A DNA stretch of 64,000 nt from Rhizobium leguminosarum. Lineage in GTDB: Bacteria; Pseudomonadota; Alphaproteobacteria; Rhizobiales; Rhizobiaceae. Shown here piece by piece: positions 18,034 to 30,294 of this stretch. The stretch's first letter is position 1; each line of letters begins with the position of its first letter. Below the pieces are notes generated by a model that was given only the letters and a program-made list of their open reading frames with translations, was not told the DNA's origin and searched no databases. The stretch covers positions 4,490,501 to 4,554,500 of the forward strand of contig NZ_JAGIOR010000001.1 of the NCBI RefSeq assembly GCF_017876795.1. The letters run 5' to 3'. The position numbers and the translations under genes are program-made.

Positions 18034-18567
18034 ATGACGAGCGATAACCATGCCGGACAGATCATTATCCTGAACGGTGCGCCCAGAAGCGGCAAATCCA
18101 GTATTGCGCGCGCAATCCAGGAGGAATTCGAGGGGCCGTGGATCAACCTCGGCGTCGATAGCTACAATGCCATGACGCCGAAGCGTTTCCTGCCCGGCAT
18201 CGGGCTGAGGCCCGGCGGCGAGCGGCCAGAGCTCGAAGAACTGGTGCCGTTCCTCTATGCGGCCCTTTATGAATCGATCGCCATCCACGCCGGATTGGGG
18301 CTCAATGTGGTGGCCGATCTCGGTCATCATGACAGCTACTCGCAGCCGCTCGGCATTCTCGGTGACAGCGCCCGGCGCCTGGAAGGCTTTTCCGTGCTGT
18401 TCGTCGGCGTGCGCTGGCAGGACGAGGTACACCGGCCTGGTATCTACGACATGGAGGTCGATACGTCAGTGCTCACCGCGCTCGAATGCGCCGAGGCGAT
18501 CCGCCTGCGCCTCGACCTCGGCATTCCCGAGCCTTCGGCTTTCGAGCGGATTGCTGGCGGGCGTTGA
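18034..18567 (+). CDS. Chloramphenicol phosphotransferase (CPT)-like P-loop kinase
   Basis: A 177-aa P-loop protein. Walker A is GAPRSGKSS (residues 15-23) and the catalytic-type Asp is D42 in NLGVDSYN, corresponding to the Asp of Streptomyces CPT. The family phosphorylates chloramphenicol in its founding member, but most bacterial homologues have unknown small-molecule substrates. The gene faces away from DUF983, interrupts an otherwise conserved cox block and is followed by a REP and an IS. Confidence 0.8.
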   Translation: MTSDNHAGQIIILNGAPRSGKSSIARAIQEEFEGPWINLGVDSYNAMTPKRFLPGIGLRPGGERPELEELVPFLYAALYESIAIHAGLGLNVVADLGHHDSYSQPLGILGDSARRLEGFSVLFVGVRWQDEVHRPGIYDMEVDTSVLTALECAEAIRLRLDLGIPEPSAFERIAGGR

Positions 18568-18662
18568 TGGCCCTGAACTTCAGCCGGTGAAAGAGGCCGC
18601 GGATTGGCCTGCCTATCATCAATTTGCGCGGCCTCGACGGTTACCGGGAATATTGCGGATGG

Positions 18663-18697
18663 GCATTTCCCTGATTTCTCCCGGATCAGAGAAATGC
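18663..18697 (+). terminator. Possible terminator after CPT-like gene
   Basis: GCATTTCCCTGAT pairs with ATCAGAGAAATGC (one mismatch) around a 9-base loop, followed by TTTAT. The U-tract is short. Confidence 0.45.
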
Positions 18698-18754
18698 TTT
18701 ATCGATGACGAAGCGTGGGCTGAGTGTCCGCCTCTTGCCAATCGCGCGCCCATC

Positions 18755-18777
18755 CTCCGTCATGCTCGGGCTTGACC
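18755..18777. repeat. Left half of REP-like element split by IS copy 2
   Basis: Reads CTCCGTCATGCTCGGGCTTGACC up to the IS end. Its partner half begins at 20113 with CCGAGC, which complements GCTCGG here. Confidence 0.75.
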
Positions 18778-20112
18778 CCATAGGCGCTAACTTAGTCTTG
18801 ACGGTGATGATCGCGGGTGATTCACCTTGGTCATGAGCGATTCGTTACAAGCAGTGGATTGGGACGACCTAGTGGAACGGCTAGGCTCGGCGGAAGAGCT
18901 GGAGGCGAGCGCACGCGAGGCCGGGGCGCTGCTTCGCAAACGGCAGGTGGGCGGCGCGGCCGACCTGCTGCGATTGTGTTTCGCCTATGTGCTTGGTGGT
19001 TTTTCGCTTCGAACCTTGGCGGCCTGGGCCGATCAGCGGGGGCTCGCGTCGATGTCCGACGTGGCTATGCTTAAGCGTCTGAAGGCCAGCGCCGATTGGG
19101 TGGGCTATCTGGTTTCGGAGTTGCTTGCCGAGCGCTGCCCCGAAGCCTTCGCCGGTATGCGTAGTGACCTGCGGCTGATGGCGGTTGACGCCACGGTCGT
19201 TGCACCGCCTGGGCCTAAGCGGGCCTACTGGATGGTGCATACGGTGTTCGACCTTTCACGGCTGAAGCTCTGTTCGGTTGAAGTCACCGATCGTCGTGAA
19301 GCCGAACGGCTGTCGCGCGGCGTCAAGGCCGGCGAGCTTCGGATCGCCGACCGTGCCCATGCCAAGGCGACCGATCTGGCTACAGTGGTCAAGGCTGGGG
19401 CTGATTTTCTGGTCCGCGCCCCTTCCAGCTATCCGCGCTTGCTGGATGGCGACGGCCACCTGCTGGATCGCTTGGCGCTCTGCCGCGAAGCGGGCGACAA
19501 GGGTGTGCTTGATCGGTCCGTGAGGATCCAGGACGGCAAGTCCAAGATCGAGGTGGCGGCACGGGTGGTGATCTTACCTTTACCGCCTGAGGCCGCCGCA
19601 AAAGCCAGGCGAGCGGCACGCCGGTTGGCGGCCAAGGCGCGATACAAGCCTAGCGATGCCGGCATCGAGATGGCCGGCTACCTGGTGCTGCTGACTTCGC
19701 TCGCAGCCGACGACTGGCCGCCGGAGCGGCTCGCCTCGACCTATCGGCTGCGATGGCAGATCGAACTGGCCTTCAAACGCATGAAGTCGTTGATCGGTTT
19801 GGAAAGCCTGCGCGCCAAGGACGCTGACCTGGCCCGCTTGTGGATCAACATCGCCTTGCTCGCCGCGCTGCTGGCCGAAGACGACCTGCCGGCCCTCGAT
19901 CCCGAGGCGCCGGACTCTCTCCCCCTGGCGGCTTGAACCGATCCACATTGCCGATCTGGCGTCTTGTTGCCATCGCCATTACCAACATCTCTATCGCCGT
20001 CTTGCACGCGACCGTCAGGCCGATCGCCATCGGCCAGCTGCTTCATCGGCTGCGCGAGCCACCGCGAAGACGACGCGCCATCGCACATCGACAGCTAAGT
20101 TAGCGCCTATGG
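18778..20112 (+). mobile_element. IS4-family insertion sequence, copy 2 (1335 bp)
   Basis: Same ends as copy 1, in the opposite orientation. It is flanked by GGCTTGACC at 18769-18777 and 20113-20121. It lies between the CPT-like gene and the coxC terminator. Confidence 0.92.
18833..19936 (+). CDS. IS4-family DDE transposase, copy 2
   Basis: A 367-aa protein identical to copies 1 and 3 as far as I can compare, with D119, D173 and E311 intact. The single base that differs between copy 1 and copies 2/3 lies downstream of this frame. Confidence 0.92.
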   Translation: MSDSLQAVDWDDLVERLGSAEELEASAREAGALLRKRQVGGAADLLRLCFAYVLGGFSLRTLAAWADQRGLASMSDVAMLKRLKASADWVGYLVSELLAERCPEAFAGMRSDLRLMAVDATVVAPPGPKRAYWMVHTVFDLSRLKLCSVEVTDRREAERLSRGVKAGELRIADRAHAKATDLATVVKAGADFLVRAPSSYPRLLDGDGHLLDRLALCREAGDKGVLDRSVRIQDGKSKIEVAARVVILPLPPEAAAKARRAARRLAAKARYKPSDAGIEMAGYLVLLTSLAADDWPPERLASTYRLRWQIELAFKRMKSLIGLESLRAKDADLARLWINIALLAALLAEDDLPALDPEAPDSLPLAA

Positions 20113-20300
20113 GGCTTGACCCGAGCATCCATGCGCGCCTCGTCTTGTCCCAGGAGCATTGGGATACAGGCGATGCGAGGCCGCGGGAACGGTGGCAGAT
20201 TTCGCAAAGATTTCGGAATGTTCGGCTTCCGTGGGATGCCCTTGCCATTCTCAGTGCTCGTCGCATGGTTCCTCGGGTCAAGCCCGAGGATGACGGAGCG
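20113..20300. repeat. REP-like element, right half after IS copy 2, with unusual centre
   Basis: Begins GGCTTGACCCGAGCATCCATGCG. It ends with an intact inverted stem, CCTCGGGTCAAGCCCGAGG (about 20271-20289), and GATGACGGAG. The roughly 130 bp between the two stems does not match the other elements here. Confidence 0.65.
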
Positions 20301-20313
20301 GGGGGGCCCCATA

Positions 20314-20341
20314 CAAAAAAGGCGGGCACCAGGCCCGCCTT
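20314..20341 (-). terminator. Intrinsic terminator downstream of coxC
   Basis: On the minus strand GGCGGGC-CTGGT-GCCCGCC is followed by TTTTTT, starting about 20 bp after the coxC stop. It closes the cox transcript and so uncouples it from the DUF983/SURF1 genes beyond. Confidence 0.9.
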
Positions 20342-20361
20342 CTATTCGAATATTGCTGCAA

Positions 20362-21240
20362 TCAGCCGGCTGCGACGGGGGCGCCCCAGCCGCCCCAGAC
20401 GTAGATGCAGAAGAACAGGAACAGCCAGACGACGTCGACGAAGTGCCAGTACCAGGCGGCGGCCTCGAAGCCGAAATGCTGTTTCGGGGTGAAGTCGCCG
20501 CGCATGGCGCGGATCAGGCAGACGGCCAGGAAGATGGTGCCGACCAGGACGTGGAAACCGTGGAAACCGGTCGCCATGAAGAAGGTCGCGCCGTAAATCG
20601 AATTCTTGAAGGCGAAGGGCGCGTGGGCATATTCATAGGCCTGCACGCTGGAGAACAGCACGCCAAGCAGCACCGTCAGCGTCAGGCCCTGGATCAGGCC
20701 CTTGCGGTGGTTGTGCAGCAGCGCATGGTGCGCCCAGGTGACCGTGGTGCCGGAGAGCAGCAGGATGACGGTGTTGTAGATCGGCAGGTGCCAGGGATCG
20801 AGGACCTCGATGCCCTTCGGCGGCCAGGTGCCGCCCGTATAGAGCAGGCGCGCGGCCTGGATCGCCTCGTTCGGATAGAGGCTGGCGTCGAAATAGGCCC
20901 AGAACCAGGCAACGAAGAACATCACTTCGGAAGCGATGAACATGATCATGCCGTAGCGCAGGTGCAGCGAGACGACGCGGGTGTGGGCGCCCTCATGGGC
21001 TTCCTTCACCGTATCGGCCCACCAGCCGTACATGACGTAGAGAACCAGCGCGAAGCCGATGTAGAACAGCCAGGGATTGGCGAGTTCGGCGCCGGCGACC
21101 TTGAACGAGCCGCCGTTCAGGTAACGCATGTAGCAGACGCCGCCGATTGCCATGATGAAGGCGCCGAGCGAGGCGAGAATCGGCCACGGACTCGGATCGA
21201 TGATGTGATAGTCGTGATTCTTTTGATGAGCATCGGCCAT
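20362..21240 (-). CDS. ctaE: Cytochrome c oxidase subunit III
   Basis: A 292-aa seven-helix subunit III of the aa3-type oxidase. It has typical segments such as VMFFVAWFWAYFDASLYP, TWPPKGIEVLDPWHLP and ATGFHGFHVLVGTIFL. Subunit III stabilises the catalytic core and its proton uptake. It is last in the minus-strand coxB-coxA-ctaB-coxF-ctaG-ctaE order. Gap to ctaG is 61 bp. Confidence 0.96.
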   Translation of the reverse strand: MADAHQKNHDYHIIDPSPWPILASLGAFIMAIGGVCYMRYLNGGSFKVAGAELANPWLFYIGFALVLYVMYGWWADTVKEAHEGAHTRVVSLHLRYGMIMFIASEVMFFVAWFWAYFDASLYPNEAIQAARLLYTGGTWPPKGIEVLDPWHLPIYNTVILLLSGTTVTWAHHALLHNHRKGLIQGLTLTVLLGVLFSSVQAYEYAHAPFAFKNSIYGATFFMATGFHGFHVLVGTIFLAVCLIRAMRGDFTPKQHFGFEAAAWYWHFVDVVWLFLFFCIYVWGGWGAPVAAG

Positions 21241-21301
21241 GTAGCTATCCCCGGATATCTTCCTTCACTCCGCTCCCGGCATAGCCGGAAGCGAGCCTTG
21301 A

Positions 21302-21910
21302 TCAAAGTTTCTTTTCAATCTTTTCCGCTCCACCCTCATTCGAAGCCAGCGGCTTCGGACCCTCTTTCGGGTAGAACGTATATGACAGCGTGACCGTATG
21401 GATGTTCTTCGATTCCACGGCCTTGACGATTTCCGGATCGATGTAGAACACCACCGGCATGTCGAGCTTCTCGCCCGGCTTCAGGTCCGTTTCCGTAAAG
21501 CAGAAACATTGCACCTTGTTGAAATAGACGCCCGCCTCGCCAGGCGTGACGTTGAAAACCGCCTGGCCGCGCTGCGTCTCGTTCGAGCGATTTTCGGCGG
21601 TGAAATTGACCTCTATGGTCTCGCCGATCTTCGGATTGACCTCGCGCTCGACCGGCTTGAAGTCCCATTGCAGGCCGGGCGCGACATTGGCGTCGAAAGT
21701 GACACGCATCGTGCGGTCGAGCACGACGCTCGACACCTGGTCGACGCGCTGGGTCGTGCCGTTATAGCCGGTCACCTGGCAGAAGATCCGGTAGAGCGGC
21801 ACGGCGGCGTAGCTCATCGCGCCCATGCCGAAAACGAAGCTCAGGCACATCATCACGACGGCGCCGTTGTTGCGGCCCTGCTTTTTCGGTGCGGCGGGGT
21901 TGTCGCTCAT
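21302..21910 (-). CDS. ctaG: Cytochrome c oxidase assembly protein CtaG/Cox11
   Basis: A 202-aa protein with an N-terminal membrane anchor ([26 protein letters not shown]) and the copper-binding CFCF motif in [15 protein letters not shown]. It delivers copper to the CuB site of subunit I. Its ATG overlaps the preceding small gene's stop as ATGA. Confidence 0.96.
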   Translation of the reverse strand: MSDNPAAPKKQGRNNGAVVMMCLSFVFGMGAMSYAAVPLYRIFCQVTGYNGTTQRVDQVSSVVLDRTMRVTFDANVAPGLQWDFKPVEREVNPKIGETIEVNFTAENRSNETQRGQAVFNVTPGEAGVYFNKVQCFCFTETDLKPGEKLDMPVVFYIDPEIVKAVESKNIHTVTLSYTFYPKEGPKPLASNEGGAEKIEKKL

Positions 21911-22047
21911 CCCGCCATTCCGCCGCCGATCTTCACGATTGCCATCACGTAGAAAAGAACGACGAGGCCGGCAAGCATCAGCCCCAGCGCGATGTTGCGG
22001 TTGCGGCGCGACTTTAGCTGCTTTTCCGTGAGCTTGACCAATTCCAT
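21907..22047 (-). CDS. CoxF-like single-span small protein
   Basis: A 46-aa protein: a basic N-terminus ([14 protein letters not shown]) then one helix ([19 protein letters not shown]). It overlaps ctaB by one base (TGATG) and ctaG by four (ATGA), so it is clearly part of the translational unit. Small proteins at this position in alphaproteobacterial cox clusters are usually labelled CoxF or left hypothetical. Confidence 0.85.
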   Translation of the reverse strand: MELVKLTEKQLKSRRNRNIALGLMLAGLVVLFYVMAIVKIGGGMAG

Positions 22048-22997
22048 CAGAACCAACCTCCCGTATGCGAGACCGGCACCGACGTCAGCCGGTCGATCAT
22101 CAAGGCGGAGAACACGGCGAAGAGATAGAAGATCGAGAAGCCGAAGAGCTTCTTTGCCGGGATCATCTTCAGATCGCCGTCGGGCATGCGCCAGACGGCG
22201 ATGGAACAGTAGATGAAGATCGCGCCGAGGGCGGCCGCCACCGCGCCATAGCCGAGGCTGGCGAAGCCGAGGACGGACGGCAATACCGCGCAGACGGCGG
22301 TCAGCACCGCATAGGCGACGATCTGATGTTTGGTCACCCGCTCGCCGGCGACGTTCGGCAGCATCGGCACGCCGACGGCCTCGTAATCGCGCATCTTGAA
22401 CAGCGCCAGCGCCCAGAAATGCGCCGGCGTCCACAGGAAGATGATCAGGAAAAGCACTGTGCTCTCGATCGTCACGCTGTCGGTCACGCAGGCCCAGCCG
22501 ATCATCGGCGGGAAGGCGCCGGCAGCACCGCCGATGACGATGTTCTGCGGCGTCGAGCGCTTCAGCCACATGGTGTAGACGACGGCGTAGAAGAAGATGG
22601 TGAAGGCAAGGATGCCGGCCGAGAGCCAGTTGACGGCAAGGCCGAGGATGACGACCGAAAAGCCCGAAAGCACCAGGCCGAAGGCCAGAGCCTCCGAGGG
22701 GGCGATGCGGCCGGCCGGGATCGGACGGTTGGCGGTGCGGCTCATGATGGCGTCGATATCGGCGTCGTACCACATGTTCAGCGCGCCGGAGGCGCCGGCG
22801 CCGACGGCGATACAGAGAATGGCGATCAGGCCGAGGACGGGATGGATGTGGCCAGGCGCCAGCACCAGGCCGGCAAAGGCGGTGAAGACCACGAGCGACA
22901 TCACCCGTGGCTTCAGCAATTCGAAATAATCGCGCGCACTCGCTTCCGACAATTCGCCGTCCTTTGCAAGCACCTCGTGATTGTCGATAACCGTCAT
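22047..22997 (-). CDS. ctaB: Protoheme IX farnesyltransferase (heme O synthase)
   Basis: A 316-aa UbiA-family polytopic enzyme that farnesylates heme b to heme O, the precursor of heme a. The prenyl diphosphate-binding Asp motifs are [15 protein letters not shown] and [12 protein letters not shown]. The ATG at 22997 is chosen from two adjacent ATGs; AGGACGGA lies upstream. The last residues overlap the small CoxF-like gene. Confidence 0.96.
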   Translation of the reverse strand: MTVIDNHEVLAKDGELSEASARDYFELLKPRVMSLVVFTAFAGLVLAPGHIHPVLGLIAILCIAVGAGASGALNMWYDADIDAIMSRTANRPIPAGRIAPSEALAFGLVLSGFSVVILGLAVNWLSAGILAFTIFFYAVVYTMWLKRSTPQNIVIGGAAGAFPPMIGWACVTDSVTIESTVLFLIIFLWTPAHFWALALFKMRDYEAVGVPMLPNVAGERVTKHQIVAYAVLTAVCAVLPSVLGFASLGYGAVAAALGAIFIYCSIAVWRMPDGDLKMIPAKKLFGFSIFYLFAVFSALMIDRLTSVPVSHTGGWF

Positions 22998-23061
22998 CAT
23001 TCCGTCCTGAATGTCTGTCTCAGGACGCCGTATCGAATGCGGCGTCCTGATGTCCGCGCAA

Positions 23062-25673
<2,612 letters not shown>

Positions 25674-26014
25674 CACCTTATTATCTCCCTCGAGCGCTTG
25701 ACCTGCAAAATAGAACGCAGAATCCTTGCCATCTTCAGCGCTTCAAACCACAGTTTGGCATTTGCCGCAACAGGTCAGAGCAATTGTCTATGCGGCATTT
25801 TTGCTGAAAGCATAGGCAGGCCAGAACGGCAAAACATCCCAAGTTTTTCATCAGCATATGAAAAATCGGCTTTCCGGCCAATCCGCGCACCGCACATTAT
25901 TTAGGAAAGGTCCAATTTCCGCCGCAGTCCCCCGGTTTTCACGGGGTGGGGCTTTTCATTTTTGGTGGGCAGCTTCAACAATAGCCGCAAATGATTCGAT
26001 ATCCAGAGGTTTCC
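25674..26014. other. Divergent intergenic region upstream of coxB and the IalB-like gene
   Basis: About 340 bp. GAGGGAGATAATAAGG precedes coxB on the minus strand. Near 25926-25956 CCCCCGGTTTTCACGGGG followed by T-rich sequence could form a hairpin, but no plus-strand gene precedes it. The cox promoter should lie here; I could not pin it down. Confidence 0.4.
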
Positions 26015-26674
26015 ATGGGTTTCCGTTCCCTCGCGCAGTCGCTTCTCGTGACTGTCAGCATCGCGGCCGCAGCGACGACGCCTGTTTTCGCACAGCAGCA
26101 ACCCACGCCGGCCCAGGCCAAGCCGCCGGCTGCCGCGCCGGCCCCTGCCCCTGCCCCTGCCCCTGCTCCCGCTACGACGCCGCAGCAGCCGAGTGCGGCC
26201 AGTCCGAATATCCAGGTGACACCCGGCCAGACCCAGCCGCAGGCGCCGGGCACGGTGAAATCCAATCACGGCGCATGGTCCGTCGTCTGCGACAAGCCGG
26301 CCGGCGCCTCGACCGAACAATGCGCGCTGATGCAGAACGTCATCGCCGAGGATCGGCCGGAAGTCGGGCTTTCCGTCGTCGTGTTGAAGACGGCCGACCG
26401 CAAGTCGAAGATCCTCCGCGTGCTGGCGCCGCTCGGCGTGCTCTTGCCGAACGGCCTCGGGCTCAATGTCGACGGCAAGGATATCGGCCGCGCCTATTTC
26501 GTGCGCTGTTTCGCCGATGGCTGTTATGCCGAGGTCGTGCTCGAGGACGAACTGCTGAAAACCTTCCGCAGCGGCGCCCAGGCAACCTTCATCGTCTTCC
26601 AGACGCCGGAAGAAGGCATCGGCATCCCGGTCGACCTCAAAGGCTTCGCCGAAGGCTTCGACGCCCTGCCTTGA
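26015..26674 (+). CDS. Invasion-associated locus B (IalB) family protein
   Basis: A 219-aa secreted protein with a signal peptide (SLLVTVSIAAAATTPVFA) and a low-complexity Pro/Ala linker. The linker is partly encoded by four perfect GCCCCT hexamers at 26141-26164. The IalB domain follows: HGAWSVVCDK, CALMQNVIAE, AYFVRCFADGCYAEVVLEDEL. The family takes its name from Bartonella but is widespread in free-living rhizobia; periplasmic, function unclear. MGFRSL at 26015 is preferred over the ATG at 25991 because of the AGAGG site and signal peptide. Confidence 0.85.
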   Translation: MGFRSLAQSLLVTVSIAAAATTPVFAQQQPTPAQAKPPAAAPAPAPAPAPAPATTPQQPSAASPNIQVTPGQTQPQAPGTVKSNHGAWSVVCDKPAGASTEQCALMQNVIAEDRPEVGLSVVVLKTADRKSKILRVLAPLGVLLPNGLGLNVDGKDIGRAYFVRCFADGCYAEVVLEDELLKTFRSGAQATFIVFQTPEEGIGIPVDLKGFAEGFDALP

Positions 26675-26748
26675 GGGCATGCGAGCGTGGTGCGGGGCTA
26701 TACTCGTATTCCGTCGTCATCGCTGTACTTGCTCCAAAAGTCCCCCAC

Positions 26749-26772
26749 CCTCCGTCATGCTCGGGCTTGACC
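26749..26772. repeat. Left half of REP-like element split by IS copy 3
   Basis: Reads CCCTCCGTCATGCTCGGGCTTGACC to the IS boundary and continues at 28108. Confidence 0.75.
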
Positions 26773-28107
26773 CCATAGGCGCTAACTTAGTCTTGACGGT
26801 GATGATCGCGGGTGATTCACCTTGGTCATGAGCGATTCGTTACAAGCAGTGGATTGGGACGACCTAGTGGAACGGCTAGGCTCGGCGGAAGAGCTGGAGG
26901 CGAGCGCACGCGAGGCCGGGGCGCTGCTTCGCAAACGGCAGGTGGGCGGCGCGGCCGACCTGCTGCGATTGTGTTTCGCCTATGTGCTTGGTGGTTTTTC
27001 GCTTCGAACCTTGGCGGCCTGGGCCGATCAGCGGGGGCTCGCGTCGATGTCCGACGTGGCTATGCTTAAGCGTCTGAAGGCCAGCGCCGATTGGGTGGGC
27101 TATCTGGTTTCGGAGTTGCTTGCCGAGCGCTGCCCCGAAGCCTTCGCCGGTATGCGTAGTGACCTGCGGCTGATGGCGGTTGACGCCACGGTCGTTGCAC
27201 CGCCTGGGCCTAAGCGGGCCTACTGGATGGTGCATACGGTGTTCGACCTTTCACGGCTGAAGCTCTGTTCGGTTGAAGTCACCGATCGTCGTGAAGCCGA
27301 ACGGCTGTCGCGCGGCGTCAAGGCCGGCGAGCTTCGGATCGCCGACCGTGCCCATGCCAAGGCGACCGATCTGGCTACAGTGGTCAAGGCTGGGGCTGAT
27401 TTTCTGGTCCGCGCCCCTTCCAGCTATCCGCGCTTGCTGGATGGCGACGGCCACCTGCTGGATCGCTTGGCGCTCTGCCGCGAAGCGGGCGACAAGGGTG
27501 TGCTTGATCGGTCCGTGAGGATCCAGGACGGCAAGTCCAAGATCGAGGTGGCGGCACGGGTGGTGATCTTACCTTTACCGCCTGAGGCCGCCGCAAAAGC
27601 CAGGCGAGCGGCACGCCGGTTGGCGGCCAAGGCGCGATACAAGCCTAGCGATGCCGGCATCGAGATGGCCGGCTACCTGGTGCTGCTGACTTCGCTCGCA
27701 GCCGACGACTGGCCGCCGGAGCGGCTCGCCTCGACCTATCGGCTGCGATGGCAGATCGAACTGGCCTTCAAACGCATGAAGTCGTTGATCGGTTTGGAAA
27801 GCCTGCGCGCCAAGGACGCTGACCTGGCCCGCTTGTGGATCAACATCGCCTTGCTCGCCGCGCTGCTGGCCGAAGACGACCTGCCGGCCCTCGATCCCGA
27901 GGCGCCGGACTCTCTCCCCCTGGCGGCTTGAACCGATCCACATTGCCGATCTGGCGTCTTGTTGCCATCGCCATTACCAACATCTCTATCGCCGTCTTGC
28001 ACGCGACCGTCAGGCCGATCGCCATCGGCCAGCTGCTTCATCGGCTGCGCGAGCCACCGCGAAGACGACGCGCCATCGCACATCGACAGCTAAGTTAGCG
28101 CCTATGG
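26773..28107 (+). mobile_element. IS4-family insertion sequence, copy 3 (1335 bp)
   Basis: Identical in structure to copy 2 and in the same orientation. It is flanked by GGCTTGACC at 26764-26772 and 28108-28116. With copy 2 it brackets the whole cox operon as direct repeats. Confidence 0.92.
26828..27931 (+). CDS. IS4-family DDE transposase, copy 3
   Basis: A 367-aa intact transposase matching copies 1 and 2, with the same D119/D173/E311 triad and YREK motif. Confidence 0.92.
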   Translation: MSDSLQAVDWDDLVERLGSAEELEASAREAGALLRKRQVGGAADLLRLCFAYVLGGFSLRTLAAWADQRGLASMSDVAMLKRLKASADWVGYLVSELLAERCPEAFAGMRSDLRLMAVDATVVAPPGPKRAYWMVHTVFDLSRLKLCSVEVTDRREAERLSRGVKAGELRIADRAHAKATDLATVVKAGADFLVRAPSSYPRLLDGDGHLLDRLALCREAGDKGVLDRSVRIQDGKSKIEVAARVVILPLPPEAAAKARRAARRLAAKARYKPSDAGIEMAGYLVLLTSLAADDWPPERLASTYRLRWQIELAFKRMKSLIGLESLRAKDADLARLWINIALLAALLAEDDLPALDPEAPDSLPLAA

Positions 28108-28186
28108 GGCTTGACCCGAGCATCCACGCGGCATCCATCAGCGGCGGGCATGGATCCTCGGCTCAAGGCCGAGGAGGACGGAGGGT
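28108..28186. repeat. Right half of REP-like element split by IS copy 3
   Basis: GGCTTGACCCGAGCATCCACGCGG, then a second stem CCTCGGCTCAAGGCCGAGG and GACGGAGGG. Sequence from 28187 to 28350 holds no gene I recognise. Confidence 0.75.
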
Positions 28187-28350
28187 GGGCACGCGCTTTG
28201 CCACCTATATCTCTCTCGAAGGGCATTCCATCTTCTGAGATCGTCCTGCTCAACAAGAAAAATCGACAGCAGGGCTTCACTCCTTATCAATAGGAGCCCT
28301 ATCTAGATGAGTAAGTGCATTCCCGAACGCATGCCCATTGGAGCCACACC

Positions 28351-29766
28351 ATGACCACCGATCTCCTGACGCTATTTGATGCCGACGAAGCCACGATGCG
28401 TGGCCTGGTCGCCGAGGCCCTGTCCGGCGCCGATGATGGCGAGCTGTTTATCGAGCATGCGCAGGCCGAAGCGCTGACCTTCGACAATGGCCGGCTAAAG
28501 GGCGGCAGCTTCAACACCGAGCAGGGGTTCGGCCTGCGCGCCGTTGCCGGCGAAGCGGTCGGTTTTGCCCATGCCGGCGATCTTTCGGTGGCGGCGCTGA
28601 AGCGGGCAGCAGATGCGGTCGGCGCCGTGACGCGCGGTTATTCCGGCACTTACGCCGCAGCCCCCCAGCGCACCAACAAGAAATTCTACGGCGACCAGAA
28701 CCCGATCGGCCAGCCGAGCTTCGAGGAAAAGGTCAAGGTCCTGCAGGACATCGACGCCTATCTGCGTGGGAAGAACGACAAGGTGCGGCAGGTGACGGCC
28801 TCGGTCGCGGCGAGCTGGCAGGTGGTCGACATCCTGCGCGCCGACGGCCACCGCGTCCGCGACATCCGGCCGATGACGCGCATCAACATCTCGGTGATGG
28901 TCGGCGAAGGCGATCGGCAGGAAAGCGGCTCCTACGGCAGCGGCGGACGCATCGGCTTCGGCGATTTCATCGCCGAGGGCAGCTGGCAATACGGCGCCGA
29001 TGAGGCGCTGCGCCAGGCGCTCGTCAACCTCGAGGCGATCGACGCGCCGGCGGGCACGATGGATGTCGTTCTCGGCGCCGGCTGGCCGGGCGTGATGCTG
29101 CACGAGGCCGTCGGTCACGGGCTGGAAGGCGATTTCAACCGTAAGAAGACGTCGGCCTTTGCCGGCCTGCTCGGCCAGATTGTCGCCGCCCCCGGCGTCA
29201 CCGTCGTCGACGACGGCACGATCGACAACCGCCGCGGCTCGATCACCATCGACGACGAGGGCACACCCTCCGGCTATAATGTGTTGATCGAGAACGGCAA
29301 GCTGGTCGGCTATATGCAGGATCGGCAGAATGCCCGGCTGATGGGCATGACGCCGACCGGCAACGGACGCCGCCAGGGTTATGCGCATGTGCCGATGCCG
29401 CGCATGACCAACACCTATATGCTCGGCGGCGACAAGACGCCGGAGGAAATCATCGCCTCGGTGAAGAAGGGCATCTATGCCGTCTCCTTCGGCGGCGGCC
29501 AGGTGGATATCACCTCCGGCAAGTTCGTCTTCGGCTGCACCGAGGCCTATCTGATCGAAAACGGCAAGGTCGGCGCGCCGATCAAGGGCGCGATGCTGAT
29601 CGGCAACGGCCCGGATGCGATGAAGCGGGTATCGATGATCGGCAACGACATGAAGCTCGATACCGGCATCGGCAATTGCGGCAAGGGCGGCCAATGGGTT
29701 CCGGTCGGCGTCGGCCAGCCGCATCTGCGCATGGATCAGGTGACCGTCGGCGGCACCCAGACCTGA
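28351..29766 (+). CDS. tldD: Metalloprotease TldD
   Basis: A 471-aa TldD protein. The metal-binding HExxxH is HEAVGH in MLHEAVGHGLEGDFNRKKTS, and SFGGGQVDITSGKFVFGCTEAYLIE is the conserved C-terminal block. TldD works with TldE in unfolded-peptide cleavage, microcin maturation and antitoxin turnover; no tldE is adjacent. ATG at 28351 has GGAG upstream. A GNAT gene follows within 20 bp. Confidence 0.96.
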   Translation: MTTDLLTLFDADEATMRGLVAEALSGADDGELFIEHAQAEALTFDNGRLKGGSFNTEQGFGLRAVAGEAVGFAHAGDLSVAALKRAADAVGAVTRGYSGTYAAAPQRTNKKFYGDQNPIGQPSFEEKVKVLQDIDAYLRGKNDKVRQVTASVAASWQVVDILRADGHRVRDIRPMTRINISVMVGEGDRQESGSYGSGGRIGFGDFIAEGSWQYGADEALRQALVNLEAIDAPAGTMDVVLGAGWPGVMLHEAVGHGLEGDFNRKKTSAFAGLLGQIVAAPGVTVVDDGTIDNRRGSITIDDEGTPSGYNVLIENGKLVGYMQDRQNARLMGMTPTGNGRRQGYAHVPMPRMTNTYMLGGDKTPEEIIASVKKGIYAVSFGGGQVDITSGKFVFGCTEAYLIENGKVGAPIKGAMLIGNGPDAMKRVSMIGNDMKLDTGIGNCGKGGQWVPVGVGQPHLRMDQVTVGGTQT

Positions 29767-29783
29767 GGCGAAAGGAGCATGTG

Positions 29784-30275
29784 ATGGCGGAGGTCGAGAT
29801 CAGGCGTTTCACGGAAGACGACGCCGATGCCGTGCTGTCGGTAATCCTGCCGATCCAGCGCGAGGAGTTCGGCATCGATATCACAGCCGATGCGCAGCCG
29901 GATCTGCGGGTCATCCCGGATTTCTATCAGTCCGGCAAGGGGCAGTTCTGGGTCGCCGTCAAGGATGGCGCTATCGTCGGCACGCTCGGGCTCAAGGATA
30001 TCGGCAACCATCAGGCGGCGTTGCGCAAGATGTTCGTCGCCGCCGAGGTTCGCGGCAGCGAGCACGGGGTGGCCGCACTGCTCCTCGACCGGCTGTTTTC
30101 CCACGCCAGGGATGCCGGCCTCACCGAAATCTTCCTCGGCACGACAGACAAGTTCGTCGCCGCCCATCGCTTCTACGAGAAGAACGGCTTTACCGAGGTC
30201 GCCAAGAGCGCCCTGCCCCGCCCCTTCCCGCTGATGGCGGTGGACACCAAGTTCTACCGATACAAGCTCGACTGA
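29784..30275 (+). CDS. GNAT family N-acetyltransferase
   Basis: A 163-aa acetyltransferase. The acetyl-CoA binding region is FVAAEVRGSEHGVAALLLDRLFSHARDAG and the C-terminal motif AAHRFYEKNGFTEV. It starts 17 bp after tldD with AAAGGAG, so it is probably cotranscribed. A GTG directly before the ATG is an alternative start. Substrate unknown. Confidence 0.88.
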   Translation: MAEVEIRRFTEDDADAVLSVILPIQREEFGIDITADAQPDLRVIPDFYQSGKGQFWVAVKDGAIVGTLGLKDIGNHQAALRKMFVAAEVRGSEHGVAALLLDRLFSHARDAGLTEIFLGTTDKFVAAHRFYEKNGFTEVAKSALPRPFPLMAVDTKFYRYKLD

Positions 30276-30294
30276 CTCCAGCGGCCGGCATGCA

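Noticed and set aside
19840..20103. Second frame at the 3' end of the IS copies
   Set aside because: It overlaps the transposase C-terminus in another frame, is Arg-rich and shows no sign of being an accessory transposition protein.
26141..26164. GCCCCT hexamer tract as a phase-variation site in the IalB-like gene
   Set aside because: Six-base units keep the frame, so copy change would alter linker length only, not switch expression.
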